NCBI RefSeq assembly: GCF_950023065.1
Contig: NC_088678.1
Coordinates: 60,480,460-60,544,459, forward strand
DNA length: 64,000 nucleotides
Direction: 5' to 3'
From: Planococcus citri
Taxonomy: Eukaryota > Arthropoda > Insecta > Hemiptera > Pseudococcidae
Positions 20,832-32,307 of this stretch are shown here, piece after piece. A program made the position numbers and the translations under genes. Below the pieces are notes generated by a model. The model ran no database searches. It was not told the DNA's origin and saw only the letters and a program-made list of their open reading frames with translations. The first letter of the stretch is position 1. The number at the start of each line of letters is the position of its first letter.

Positions 20832-23770
20832 TCGGAATCGCGTTGTGCTTTTTTTTTCAAAATCGTGTTGTGCTTTTTTTTTTGAAATCGCGTTGTGCTT
20901 TTTTTTCAAAATCGAGTTTTTTTAAAAAATCACGTTGTGCTTTTTTTTTCAAAGTTCGCGTTGCGCTTCTTTTTTAAAATCGCGTTGTGCTTTTTTTTCA
21001 AAATCGAGTTGTTTTTTTTTAAAAATCACATTGTGCTTTTTGCTTTTTTTTCAAAATCGAGTTGTTTTTTTTTAAAAATCACATTGTGCTTTTTTTTCAA
21101 AGTTCACGTTGCGCTTCTTTTTTAAAATCGCGTTGTGCTTTTTTTTAAAAATTGTGTTGTGCTTTTTTTTCGAAATCTAGTGCTTTTCAATTCCTAAAAT
21201 TTGAATTGTGTTTTTTTTCAAAGTTCGCGTTGTGCTTCTTTTTCTGAAATTGCGTGGTGCTTTTTTTCGAAAACGCGTTGTGCTTTTTTTCTAAAATTCG
21301 CGTTGTTTTTTTATTTTGAAGTTCGCGCTGTGCTTTTTTTTCAAAATCGCGTTGTGCTTTTTTTTCGAAATTGTGTGGTGCTTTTTTTCGAAATTGCGTT
21401 GTGATTCTTTTTGAAGTTCACGTTGTGCTTTTTTTTTTCAAAATCGCGTTGTGCTTTTTTTTTAAATCTCGTGCTTTTTTTCAAAATCGCGTTATGCTTT
21501 TTTTCCAAAATGGTGTGGTGCTTTTTTTTCAAAATTTTGTTGTGCCTTTTTTTTGAAGTTCGCGTTGTGCTTTTTTTTCAAAGTTTGCGTTGCGCTTTTT
21601 TTTAAAAATCACATTGTGCTTTTTTTCCAAAATTCTCGTTGTGCTTTTTTTTAAAAAAAATCGCGTTGTGCTTTTTTTCTAAAATTTGCGTTGTGCGTTT
21701 TTCCCTAAAATTTGTGTTGTGTTCTTTTTTTTTCAAGTTCACGTTGCGCTTTTTTTTTAAAATCACCTGCTTTTTTTCCAAAATTTGCGTTGTTTTTTTT
21801 TTTTTAAAATCGCGTTGTGCTTTTTTTTCTAAAATTTGCGTTGTGCTTTTTTTTTAAAATCTCGTTGTGCTTTTTTTTTTCAAAATCGCGTTATGCTTTT
21901 TCTCCAAAATCGCGTAATGCTTTTTTTCCAAAATGGTGTGGTGCTTTTTTTCAAAATTTTGTTGTGCCTTTTTTTCAAAGTTTGCGTTGCGCTTTTTTTT
22001 AAAATCACGTGCTTTTTTTCCAAAATTTGTGTTGTTTTTTTTTTAAAAAAATCGCGTTGTGCTTTTTTTCTAAAATTCGCGTTGTGCTTTTTTTCCTAAA
22101 ATTCGCGTTGTGTTCTTTTTTTTTGAAGTTCTCGTCGTGCTTTTTTTTAAAAATCGCGTTGTGCTTCTTTTTCTGAAATTGCGTGGTGCTTTTTTTTAAA
22201 ATCGCGTTGTGCTTTTTTTTCAAAATCGCGTTGTGCGTTTTTTTTCAAAATCGCGCTGGGCTTTTTTTCCAAAATTTGCTTTGTGCTTTTTTTCAAAGTT
22301 CGCGTTGTGCTTTTTAAAATGAAAATCGTGTTGTTTTTTTTTTGAAATCGCATTGTGTTTTTTTCCAACGTTCGAGTTGTTTTTTTTCAACGTTCGAGTT
22401 GTTTTTTTTCAACGTTCACATTGTGCTTTTTTTCTGAAATTGTATTGTACTTTTTTTTCCAAAATTGCGTGGTGTTTTTTTTTTCAAAATCGCGTTGTGC
22501 TTTTTTTTTGAAGTTTGCGTTGTGCTTTTTTTCGACGTTTGCATTGTGTTTTTTTTTCTGAAATAGCGTTGTGTTTTTTTCCAAAATCCGCATTGTGCTT
22601 TTTTTTCAAAGTTGGCCTTGTGCTTTTTTCAGAATTCACGTTGAGCTTTTTTTCAAAGTTTGCATTGTGCTTTTTTTTCAAAATCGCGTTGTGCTTTATT
22701 TTTCACTAAAATTCGCGTTGTGCCTTTTTTTCAAAATCGTGTTGTGCTTTTTTTCGAAGTCCTCATTGTGCTTTTTTTTTGAAGTTCACGTTGTGCTTTT
22801 TTTCCAAAATCGTGTTGTGCTTTTTTTTCAAAATCTATGTTTTTTTTCAAAATCGCATTGTGCTTTTTTTTGAAATCGCGTTGTGCTTTTTTTCAAAGTT
22901 CGCTTTTTTTTCAAAATCGCGTTGTGCTTTTTTCCGAAATTGTGTTGTGCTTTTTTTCCAAAATTGCGTGGTGCTTTTTTTTCAAAATCGCGTTCAAAAT
23001 CGCGTTGTGCTTTTTTTTTGAAGTTCGCGTTCTGTTTTTTTTTCAACATTTGCGTTGTGCTTTTTTTCCCGAAGTCGCATTGTGCTTTTTTTCAAAGTTG
23101 GCCTTGTGCTTTTTTGAGAATTCGCGTTGATCTTTTTTCAAAGTTCGCACTGTGCTTTTTTTCAAAATTGCGTTGTGCTTTTTTTTCAAAATTGTGTTGT
23201 GCTTTTTTTCGAAATCGCGTTGTGCTTTTTTAAAACTAAAATTCGCGTTGTGCCTTTTTTCAAAATCGCGTTGTGCTTTTTTTTAAATCATCATTGCGTT
23301 CTGCTTTCAAAATCCCAATTGCTTTTTTCCAAAGTTGCTTTGTGCTTTTTTTGAAAATCGTATTGTGCTTTTTTTCTCGAAATCACGTTGTGCGTTTTTT
23401 TAGTGTAATCATGATTGCGTTCTGCTTTCAAAATCCCAATCGCTTTTTTTCAAAGTTGCATTGTGCTTTTTTTGAAAATCGTGATGTGCTTTTTTTTCAT
23501 AATCGTATTGTGATTTTTTTTTAAATCATGATTGCGTTCTGCTTTCAAAATTCCAATCGTTTTTTTTAAAAAGTTGCGTTATGCTTTTTTTTCAAAATCG
23601 TATTTTGATTTTTTTCGGAATCTTGTTCTATTTTTGAAATTTGCGTTGTGATTTTTTTCTAAATCGCATTGTGCTTATTATTTTGAAGTCGCATTGTGCT
23701 TTTTTCGAAGTTGCGCCTTTTTTTGAAATTTTGTTATGCTTCTTTTCCAAAATTGCGTTGCGCTTTCCAA
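20832..23770. repeat. ~2.9 kb poly-T-rich minisatellite
   Basis: Around 120 degenerate units (estimated from length) of 22-25 bp. Each has GCGTTGTGC, then 7-9 T, then CAAAATC or AAGTTC. Sub-variants (e.g. with ATCATGATTGCGTTCTGC) cluster near 23280-23560, giving a higher-order periodicity. All ORFs here, Phe/Cys-rich on the plus strand and Lys-rich on the minus strand, are artefacts. It forms the body of the Helentron-like element. Confidence 0.92.
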
Positions 23771-23821
23771 ACTAAAGAAGCTACGCACACTGTTACAGCT
23801 GCGCTTGGCGCAGCTGTCTAG

Positions 23822-24585
23822 TTTAATACATAGGTATGTAATTCCTCAAAAAAGAAATTTTAGGTAGGCACCTATACAAAATGTTAAAAAGTAAATGGAA
23901 CGCTTTAAAATCTGAATTTGAACTATTCATCAGCAAAATTGAAATTGAAAAGTTTACTTTTAGGCGCCCAAAAATCCAAAACAGCAAAAATGAAAATTTT
24001 CATAGGTAAGTCATATGAATAAGATGCCAATAACGTCAAAATTAATATTTTTCCCCTATGTATTAGTCGGCACATTTTCAGTCGAGCCCTCTCCTCCTCC
24101 TCGTCTCAAAAAACCTCTATATAACTTCATCCCATAGAAATGGGGTTAAAATTATTGCCCCAGGCCCGCATTGGCTCTCGACGGCCCTGCTAAGTATGGT
24201 ATCATATCTGAGGAAAATCGTCAAGAAACCGAGATAATTCTTGCGAAAATACCTACGTTCACCCTTCTTCCACCAAGTACTGCAACCCTTACTTCAGTTG
24301 AGCCCAAAGGGTTAGAATGGGTAAAAGAATAACTGCTGACATTAGGAGGAATTTTGATTCACCTTTGTACATATATTTCTAAAAAGGTTAATGCGTATCG
24401 CAGGTAGCGTTATTAATACATACCTCATTTCTAAAATTCAACCCTTTACTTACCTTTTCATATCTACGAGTGCGTACCGAGGTATGTAGTTACTCTTTTT
24501 TTCTTGATAAACTGATAAAAACCCAACTGAAAATATTTCTTACTCTGATTTTTGGTCAAAAGTAGGTAGGTACACCATCACGAAC
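23822..24585. repeat. Left arm (distal part) of inverted duplication
   Basis: Inverted match to 27680-28415 plus 29303-29490. Contains no gene; ORFs at 24578-24878 lack recognisable features. Confidence 0.7.
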
Positions 24586-27500
24586 ATTTTCCATTGCCAT
24601 TCAGAAGATATACATTTCTGAATAAAAATGTCAAAAAATGAATTTGCAAAATTTCAGATATTTTGGGGCAATGTTTCTTCACTATTTGGATTAGGTACGA
24701 ATTCATCAAAATCATTGATTTCATTAGGTACCAAATCATCAGCAGTGATATCAAACACATGCATATTCAAATGCACAGTGTAAATAATGTTTCTTCAACC
24801 AGTCCCCTATTTTGCAATGATCAGGTGCACAAATCCACCTTGTTACGTGGTACAAGGGTGCAACTGATGACCAGCTAGTCCACCAGTGGAATGTTGACTT
24901 CCCTGGTCACTTGTGTATTGTCATATCAAACCCCTTCGAGTATACCTACACAGTTTCCCTAGTTGCAGTTATTCTATTGTGATCTGTGTCGCGGATGGTT
25001 CGCGTGCGCGACCTCATCCTCCTTCACTGGCACGTTCAGAAGACCCGATTTGGCTCGTACTCGTACCTCGAACCACCCTCAAATGCATACCAACTCACTC
25101 ACACAAGTCAGGTGGTAATTGCGGCGTTCAACAATGGTCATATTATTACCCCGCAATGCCAACAATTCAGTGTTCAGGTTTAGAAAAGTATCGCGATCAT
25201 ACCCCAATACCCTGACCATTGACCAATACAGTGGCCTGGAAAAGGCAAGAAAACGCTCCACCGGTATGAGTTCGACCCTTGAAAAGATACTACTTAAAGA
25301 TATAGAAAGACTGTTTGCTTAATTTGTTCTCATTTATATTGGTCCGGACGAGGGACACGACACATGCCATGAAAAACTTAGCTCTACACATTCGACCCCT
25401 TTTATTCATCTTGTATTTTCCGCATTCTTTTTCGCCTTAACATGCCAACACTATGGCCGAGTATTTCCTCTTTTTTTCCCACCCCCGCCTCCTCCGGCTC
25501 GTCTCGCAAAACCATCGTCGATTTTGCCCGATTAAATCGCAAAAAAGAAATGAACAGAAAACGATTAACAGCGTACTAAATCCTATCTGGGTTTTTCTCT
25601 GTTTTACTGTCTTTTCTTTTTGGTCGTCGTTGTGTAGCTTTTTATCTGCCGCCACCGCCCCCTTCACCGTACCCGTCCCTGTCCCTGTCGTCGCTGGCAC
25701 ATTATTTATAACTCGACCCTATAGTCCGTTTGTCTCTGCCTTACGAATCGTTTAATTTGACACTTTTCTGGGGCGTTTTTTCTTATTTTTTCTTTTTTAT
25801 TGCGAACTTTTCTACAACGTACATATAGAGCATCTCGTATTAGATAATATGTTTACGCAAATACAAAACGCTGGACTGTTGGATGAGCTTCTCTACTATG
25901 TCATCGTCGTCAACAAAATCTAATTCCCTCAATTCCCATGCCATCGTCCTATCTACCCAACGTGTCTGGTCATCGTGGTCCTGTTAACTAGTATACTTAC
26001 TCGAGTCCAGTAATTATCAAAATGACTAACCGAATTCGAATTAAAATTTTTCCTATTGCATATCATCGCGTTGGTATACCAAATACACACGAATATCGCG
26101 TATAGAGGACCAAGCCCAGCCAGAAAGACAAAGAGGGAGATGAAAATTACCGGAAATACCTAATAATTATTGTAATCACCAGTTCCACATTATAAATACC
26201 ATAAGACAAAATAATCTTCTCTCGTGTAATATTAAATAAATAACAGCGTTAACGCGGATTATCAAACTCACTATATAAACACAATAACCACATCAGCACG
26301 ATATTCTCGGTATATTTAATTATTGTCTTAAATTTAATAACCACTCTGGTATTCTTTCATTTGTTGGACTCAATCGTCGCCTAAATTAAATACGAGCATC
26401 GCCCGAGATATTCCACGTATGCAGAGAGTAGGTACATGTCAACGTACTTTTACCATTATAGACGATCCAAGTTCTTGGATTTTTTAATTGCTCTCAAAAT
26501 TAGCGGTCTTTTATAAGAGGCTTCGAGAATTGAATTAAAATAACAGAAAATATAAGCGTAGATAGGTATTAAGTACATAATTTTATACGCGAGTATCCTA
26601 CGCTTGATAAAATCTACTTAGGTACCTTTCGCCATGTTTAAGTAATAAGCTAGATGTTTTTTTTTCTGTGTTTGTGGTTTTTTCTTTTATTATTATTTGT
26701 TTTACTCGATCGTAGCGTGTTTTAATTATCCGGACGTGCCATCGAATTGTCGTGGCCATCACGTAAAAGCTTATACGAGTGTAGGTATCTAGGTTTAGTG
26801 TAGAGACTAACTATATAGGTACAGAGATAATTGTGTGCTCATATTCGATATTATTGTGTTGGATGACTAATATTTGACTATATTTTTGCTTATTCATTAT
26901 CATTATCGTATTGCCATCTCTCTCATAATCGAGTGTACTTACACCTATGTCACAAATATTTGGAGATTTTTTTTTGGCGTGTCCTTCCTTGGTTGTCGTC
27001 GTTGTCTATGAGTTATGTCTTTTTCATGCATGTTTTGTAATAAATAGGCTACAGTATCCGATTTCGAAGACGAGATTAGGTACCTATTTTAATATTTTTG
27101 TGGAGTTGTGTGCCTGTGTAATATTTTTGCAATATTAAAATTCGTATTAATGGAGGGTGAGGGATTAACATATACTTAGGAGGACACCGATGTTTGTTGA
27201 GCCAGTTATTTGACGAAATTTTGAATTGAACGCAATTGATTTTTTTACTACGAGTAGTTGAGCGTTTGGTGTGGAATTTTTTTCGTTGAAAAATTTACAA
27301 TAAGTTTTGAATTTTCAACATTTTTTCAACTTGAAAAAAAATGAATGGGCTGGGTTTGAAAGATATTGATAATGATGGGTAGATATCCCAAACAATTCGA
27401 AAAATATGCATCAGGTGAAGCGGAATCGAAAGAGAACTCCGTGACTTCTGATGAATCCTGGTGACTGATTCACCAGAAGTCATCAGGATTCACCAGAACA

Positions 27501-27679
27501 TTGAAAAGTCATATTTCATACCCTGGTGACTTTCTGGAGGCAGATTCATCAAGCAGTGACCATATTTGAGCGATTTCGTACACCTGGTGACTTCTGGCGA
27601 ATCCTGGTGACTGATAAATTCGAATGTGTGAAATTTTTAATCAGAAAATTTTTACATAATGCGGCAATGGAAAAATAAT
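24586..27679. other. Unique 3.1 kb spacer of inverted duplication
   Basis: Less AT-rich, single-copy-looking DNA. Short ORFs (24913-25215, 25453-25755 and others) have no recognisable domain. The repeat-like CTGGTGACT/AGTCACCAG words at 27430-27610 are listed separately. It could be an intron or intergenic stretch; nothing here is supported as a gene. Confidence 0.4.
27430..27612. repeat. Clustered CTGGTGACT / CACCAGAAGTC motifs
   Basis: CTGGTGACT-type words occur at least four times, together with inverted forms such as CACCAGAAGTCATCAGG. One pair forms a CTGGTGA/TCACCAG hairpin. Degenerate local duplication and inversion. Confidence 0.6.
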
Positions 27680-28415
27680 GCTTGTTGTGGTGTACTCACC
27701 TATACCTACTTAATTTTGACCAAAAATCAGAGTAAGAAATATTTTCATTTCCCTAATCAACTTGCAAATGCTTTATTAGAACCAATTATCAATCGTAGAT
27801 TAAATAGAATTAAGCCTATAGATCTAAGTTTTTAAAATCAAGAACTTGTAAATAACTTTTTTAGGTTAAGAACAAAAAATGAATGGTTTTAAAAAAAAAT
27901 TGAGATTTTATCAGTTAAGTATCAAGAATAGAGGGGCATTTAGGTAACTGTAACTACCTGTAGGTAGGTACACGTAGATATGAAAAGGGAAGTGGAGTGA
28001 TGAAGCTATACCTGCTACATATTAAGCATTAACTTTTTTAGAAACATACGAGTACAACAGTGAATCAAAATTCCTACTAATGTCAGCAGTTATTCTTTCA
28101 CCCATTCTAACCCTTTGGGCTCAACTGAAGTAAGGGTTGCAGTACTTGGTGGAAGAAGGGTGAACGTAGGTCTAGATATTTTCCCAAGAATTAGCTCGGT
28201 TTCTTGAAGATTTTCCTCCGATATGATACCATACCTATAGCAGGACCGTCGAAAACCAATGCGGGCCTAGGGCAAATATAATTTGACCCCATTTCTATAA
28301 TGGGACGAAGTTATACAGCGGTTTTTTGAGAGGTGTGGGGGGAGAGAGGGTTCGAATGAACCGACTTACATAGGGGAAAAAATATCAATTTTGACGTTGG
28401 TATCATATTCATATG

Positions 28416-29302
28416 TGTCATTCCGCAGGTAAAGGGCCCATTTGGTCGATATTGAGTTAGGGGTGGGGGGGGGGGGGGTAAAGTAGACCTCCGGAGCAAT
28501 CATATGTGCTGGATAGAAGCCCAAAAAGTGCAAAAAAACACTCCCAAAAAAAAAATCCAGAACTAAAAATTTGAAAAACTCAACTTTTGAGAAAATTGCC
28601 TTCAAAGTTTTTTTTCTGAAAAAAGCTGAAATTTCACGTAATCCGAAAACCTTCATACCTAAAATTGAAGATTATTGTTTCTGATGTCAAATATTACTAC
28701 CCACCTGCAATAGCGATTTTTTTACTCAATATTTTCATGTTTATGAGTATTTTAAGCCTGAAAAACAATGATTAATAAATTTAAATTTTGCATAAAAATT
28801 CATTACTCTGTTCAAAAGCAGACAAAAAATGATTAAATTACATTTTCTGTCAAAATTCAACTTGTAAAAATAAAAATCATGAAAAAAAATTTTCAAAAAA
28901 TTTCTTCCCGGTGCGATTCGAACTCAGATATCCTGCTCCGCAATCCGTTATCAGTGTCACACCGCTAACGCTGCACCAACGTAAAACGTGTTTTTAAATG
29001 GTATACATGTTGCCACTGGCAACTAGGTGCAGTATAAATTTGTAGGGTATTTTTTTGGAAGCGAATTTACTGCTAAAAAGCAAAAACGACCAAATGGGCC
29101 CTTTATAGAAAAACTTTAGTTCCGTTTTTCTCGGCTTGGGGCGCACCTGCGGCCTTGATACTTCGACACAAGATAGTCGGATATGTTCTACATCGAAATC
29201 TATCAAAACCTCGATTTTCGATTTTTTCAACTGTTTCACTATAAACACAATTATCTCGATAAATAGAAACGACCAAATGGGCCCTTTACCTACGGAATGA
29301 CA
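28416..29302. mobile_element. 887 bp TIR element with tRNA-like segment
   Basis: Ends are ~33 bp inverted repeats beginning TGTCATTCCGYAGGTAAAGG, flanked by CATATG at 28410-28415 and 29303-29308. The other arm of the inverted duplication shows the empty site (near 24027-24033). A further inverted word GACCAAATGGGCCCTTTA lies internally at ~29088-29105. ORFs of 96 and 110 codons on the minus strand overlap the TIRs and look non-coding. The superfamily is not identified. Confidence 0.78.
28908..28981 (-). tRNA. tRNA-like sequence (pseudo-tRNA or SINE-type promoter)
   Basis: On the minus strand the order is GGTGC, a GTTAGCGGTG box-A-like word, CTGATAAC (which would be an anticodon loop with GAT), and GAGTTCGAATC (box B), then GCACC, which pairs with the initial GGTGC. 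The T-stem pairs poorly, so this is at best a degenerate tRNA or tRNA-derived pol III promoter carried by the TIR element. Confidence 0.35.
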
Positions 29303-29579
29303 CATATGACTAATAAAAATTTTCATTTTCTGTTTTGGATTTTTGGGAGCCTAAATGTAAATTTTTCAATTTTAATTTTGCTGATGAATAATTTCAAATT
29401 CAGATTTTAAAGCGTTCCACTTAATTTTTAACATTTTGCATACTTAAAATGTCTCTTTTTTGATGTACGAGTATGTAAGTATTTTTTAAAAAAATTTTAC
29501 AGAAGGTTTTGTTTTGAAACATTTATTTTGAGAAAAATTAGCAAGCACAACTTTGAAAAAAAACTTAGAAACGTTCAGT

Positions 29580-29669
29580 AAAATAATCGACAGACACGCA
29601 ACCGGTGTCTTTTCACTCGATTAGACCACCATAAGCAGGGTTTACAGGAGTACGCCACCACTCCCGGTC
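29580..29669 (-). ncRNA. Alu-domain-like structured RNA, copy 6
   Basis: Second-hairpin stem ACC/GGT. Helix 5 is TAATCGA/TCGATTA, another compensated variant. The interior has a perfect AGACAC/GTGTCT hairpin around a 7-nt loop. TATA-like box at 29693-29700, spacing 23 bp. Flanks match copy 5, sharing the rare variant CTTAATTTGAGCGATG, but the interior does not. Confidence 0.62.
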
Positions 29670-29990
29670 GACTGAATCTGAATAAAATGGATTTATTAAG
29701 TATTCACAACAGAAAATTTTTTTTTTGGGTTAATTTTTTTAAATGAATTTTATAATTTTATACGTCGTATTTGTTGACATTACGGGACAGTTGATGGTTA
29801 TTTGTGTTTTTTCCCCCAAATATTCTTGGACTTAATTTGAGCGATGAATTGTGAAGAAGTTGAATACCATACCCTGAACTGGAGGCTCCAAAACTTCTAA
29901 AAATAATTTTAAACCGTTATTAATTGATTTTGGAAGATGTGGTTGAAAACAGGGTACATACAAAATTTCAGTTTTTTTTTGGCGAATTTG

Positions 29991-31984
29991 ATAAAATTTT
30001 GATTTTTTTACATTTTGAGCTCAAATCTAAACTTTAAAAATTCATCAAAAATCGAAAAACACACTCTCACTCCTGAAAGTTTGGTTATAGTGAGTCACTT
30101 TTTCATAATTTTTCGGTTCAAAAATATTTCTGCCATGGGATACTTCTCTTATGAGTAGATAGTAGGTAGGTACTACTTTCGTCTGGTAAGTTATACTTAC
30201 CTAGTATAATTTTTTACCTTTGTTATTATAATACCCATAAATAAAATATTTTTCTGGGTGCAAATTTTTTCATCAATTTTACTACCTCTATCCTAAATAA
30301 TGCATCTGTTGATAATGAGTGATGTTTGATGGTAATTTTATTTCACACGTTTCACAGAAAAATTGAAAAAGTTTCTGTAGCGTAGGAATTTTCATGTATG
30401 TACTTGATTATTTCTGGGAAATATTATAATCCTGTTAATCAATCATTCAAATGAAAACTTAATATATATTGCACGATTCTTTTTTCATTTTTTTTATTTA
30501 CATTATTTGAATTACAACAGCCGTAGGCCTCTATTAATTAGGCTATTATAGGTACATAACAAAATATCGATTGCAGCATCTCCCCATTGGATTATATTCT
30601 TAAGAAAAATTATACATATTTATTCTCAAAATTAGGGGATTTTTAATTCGCTGAAATTTCCAAAAAATTAAAGACTGGAAAAGTTTTACAATTTCAAAAT
30701 TGTGTTATGTGAAAATAATGACCAGATGCCTAAGTAGATATTGTGAAAATTAAATCAGAGTCTGCTAAAATTGCATTGCATGGGGTATCATAAACTATGA
30801 GTTCATCCTACCTAGTTGACATAATAATCACTAAAATTTACCGGAAATACTTATTTGATCAACTGTTTTAAAAATTGATCAAAAAAGTGAGCAATACTTG
30901 ACAAAAATTCCATAGAAAACAATCATCACATCAAAACCTGTAAAACGAACAACGAACATAAAAACAAACAAAAACGCATAAAAATTGATGAAACATCCAG
31001 TAGGAAATTGAATCAAAAAATCACAAAACTGTATTAGGTAGATGGTAGAAGTTATGATTTTACTACTGGCGATGGTGTGCGTTGTTTTTCAAAAGAAAAA
31101 CTCATGTGTATTTGAATTTTGAAAACCTGTCTTAAGCTTTGTGATCTTCCATCAAGGTAACGTCGTTTTCAAAAACGTGCCCAAATGAATTTAAATTTTA
31201 CCTACACCTGAAAAATCGCTTTCACAGGGTTCAATCCTCCATCGGCTCCATCTGTATAAAATTCAGGATGAAATTTTTCTTATCAATATTACAATTTCAA
31301 ATGAGGTTCGAGCTTTGAAAATTCACCAAAAATCGAAAAATGATTTTGACTTCTGAAAGTTTGGTTTGTGGCGTAATTTGCATGATTTTTTGGTTCAAAG
31401 TATGTATCTAAATAGGTATTTTGAATCTTTTCCAATTTTTCTCTTTAAAACAAATTTAAGAATATTTGAACTAATGATATTTTTTTGGAAAACATGATGT
31501 GCTCATTCTTCAAAATACAGAGTCTCATAAAAACTAAAAAATCAAATAAAAGTTGTTGGTCATTTTCAATCATTTTAATTTTTTTGTCGGAGCCCTTCTA
31601 ACTAATCTTTTCGAGAGAAAAACTCCCTCAACTGTAACAAAACCAATACTGCAGTCGACTAAAATTACTGACATAGAGTATGTACGTATCATAACATTTA
31701 AGCTACATATATTTTGTGTATTGTGTACATATACCTTATTGGTATAATAACCATAGAAATTTACCTACCTACCTGAAATAAATACCTAGGTATTTGATCA
31801 AATTTCATTAAAATTGAATAAAACTCGACAGAAATTGCATTAGTAAAACATCTTATCAAAACTTGTACCTACTTAAAATGAGCATAAAAATCAATCAGAC
31901 ATCCAGTTTGAACAAAAAATTACAAAATCACGAGTAATGCTATATAATCATTCTTTCACAAAAACAACATGGTTAGTTTCAATG
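29991..31984. repeat. Diverged carrier-repeat sequence without RNA core
   Basis: The block ~30240-31270 is a direct repeat of ~33170-33930 (for example CTGGGTGCAAATT near the start). It corresponds to the flank downstream of the RNA in other carriers but lacks the RNA core here. A 64-codon ORF at 31553 is not supported. Confidence 0.5.
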
Positions 31985-32174
31985 TGTTTGAATTTTATCA
32001 CAATTCATCGCTCAAATTGTGCCCAAAAATACTTAAATAAACTGAAATAATCATCAGCCGTTCTGTAATGTCAACAAATACCTCTTTTAAAGTTATAATA
32101 TTCATGAAAAAATTTCACCCTGAAAATATTTCAATTCTGAATGTTTAATAAAGCAATTTCATTCCCATTCCTCC

Positions 32175-32307
32175 GACCGGGAGTGGTGGCGTACTCCTGT
32201 GAATCGAGCTAACGATGGTCTAATCGGTTCATCACAGAGAAACCCGAGTCATCACAGAGTAACCGAGACCTGAGTAAACCTGAATACCGAGAACAGCCGA
32301 TTATTTT
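32175..32307 (+). ncRNA. Alu-domain-like structured RNA, copy 7
   Basis: The second-hairpin stem is ATC/GAT, a third compensated version of this stem. Helix 5 is TAATCGG/CCGATTA. The interior holds a direct duplication of ~19 nt built on TCATCACAGAG. Upstream box TTTAATAA at 32144-32151, spacing 23 bp. TTTT at 32304-32307. Confidence 0.62.

Larger units (their letters stand above)
19808..23821 (+). mobile_element. Helentron-like (HINE) element with giant minisatellite
   Basis: The 5' end AGTGTGCGTAGCACACT is a 7 bp hairpin. Its first 12 nt, AGTGTGCGTAGC, recur inverted at 23780-23791 as a subterminal repeat. The 3' end is a perfect 10 bp hairpin (ACAGCTGCGC-TTG-GCGCAGCTGT, 23795-23817) followed at once by CTAG. 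Subterminal inverted repeats, a central tandem array and a 3' hairpin are the known hallmarks of non-autonomous Helentrons/DINE-like elements. The other arm of the inverted duplication provides the empty site (near 29470-29500). No Rep/helicase ORF is present, so it cannot move by itself. Confidence 0.78.
19215..29990. repeat. Large inverted duplication with 3.1 kb spacer
   Basis: Left arm ~19215-24585 and right arm ~27680-29990 are inverted copies of each other. Subtracting the 4.0 kb Helentron from the left arm and the 0.89 kb TIR element from the right leaves arms of ~1.35 and ~1.42 kb. Shared landmarks include AGTCCAAGAATAAT/ATTCTTGGACT, the RNA elements (copies 5 and 6), AACGCTTTAAAATCTGAATT and CTTACTTCAGTTGAGCCCAA. 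The uninterrupted arm gives the empty site for each insertion. The spacer is unique sequence. Confidence 0.8.

Noticed and set aside
20792..23524. Many Phe/Cys-rich ORFs (SKSRCAFF-like) and Lys-rich ORFs on the other strand
   Set aside because: They are translations of the T-rich minisatellite in all frames; no start context, domain or coding composition.
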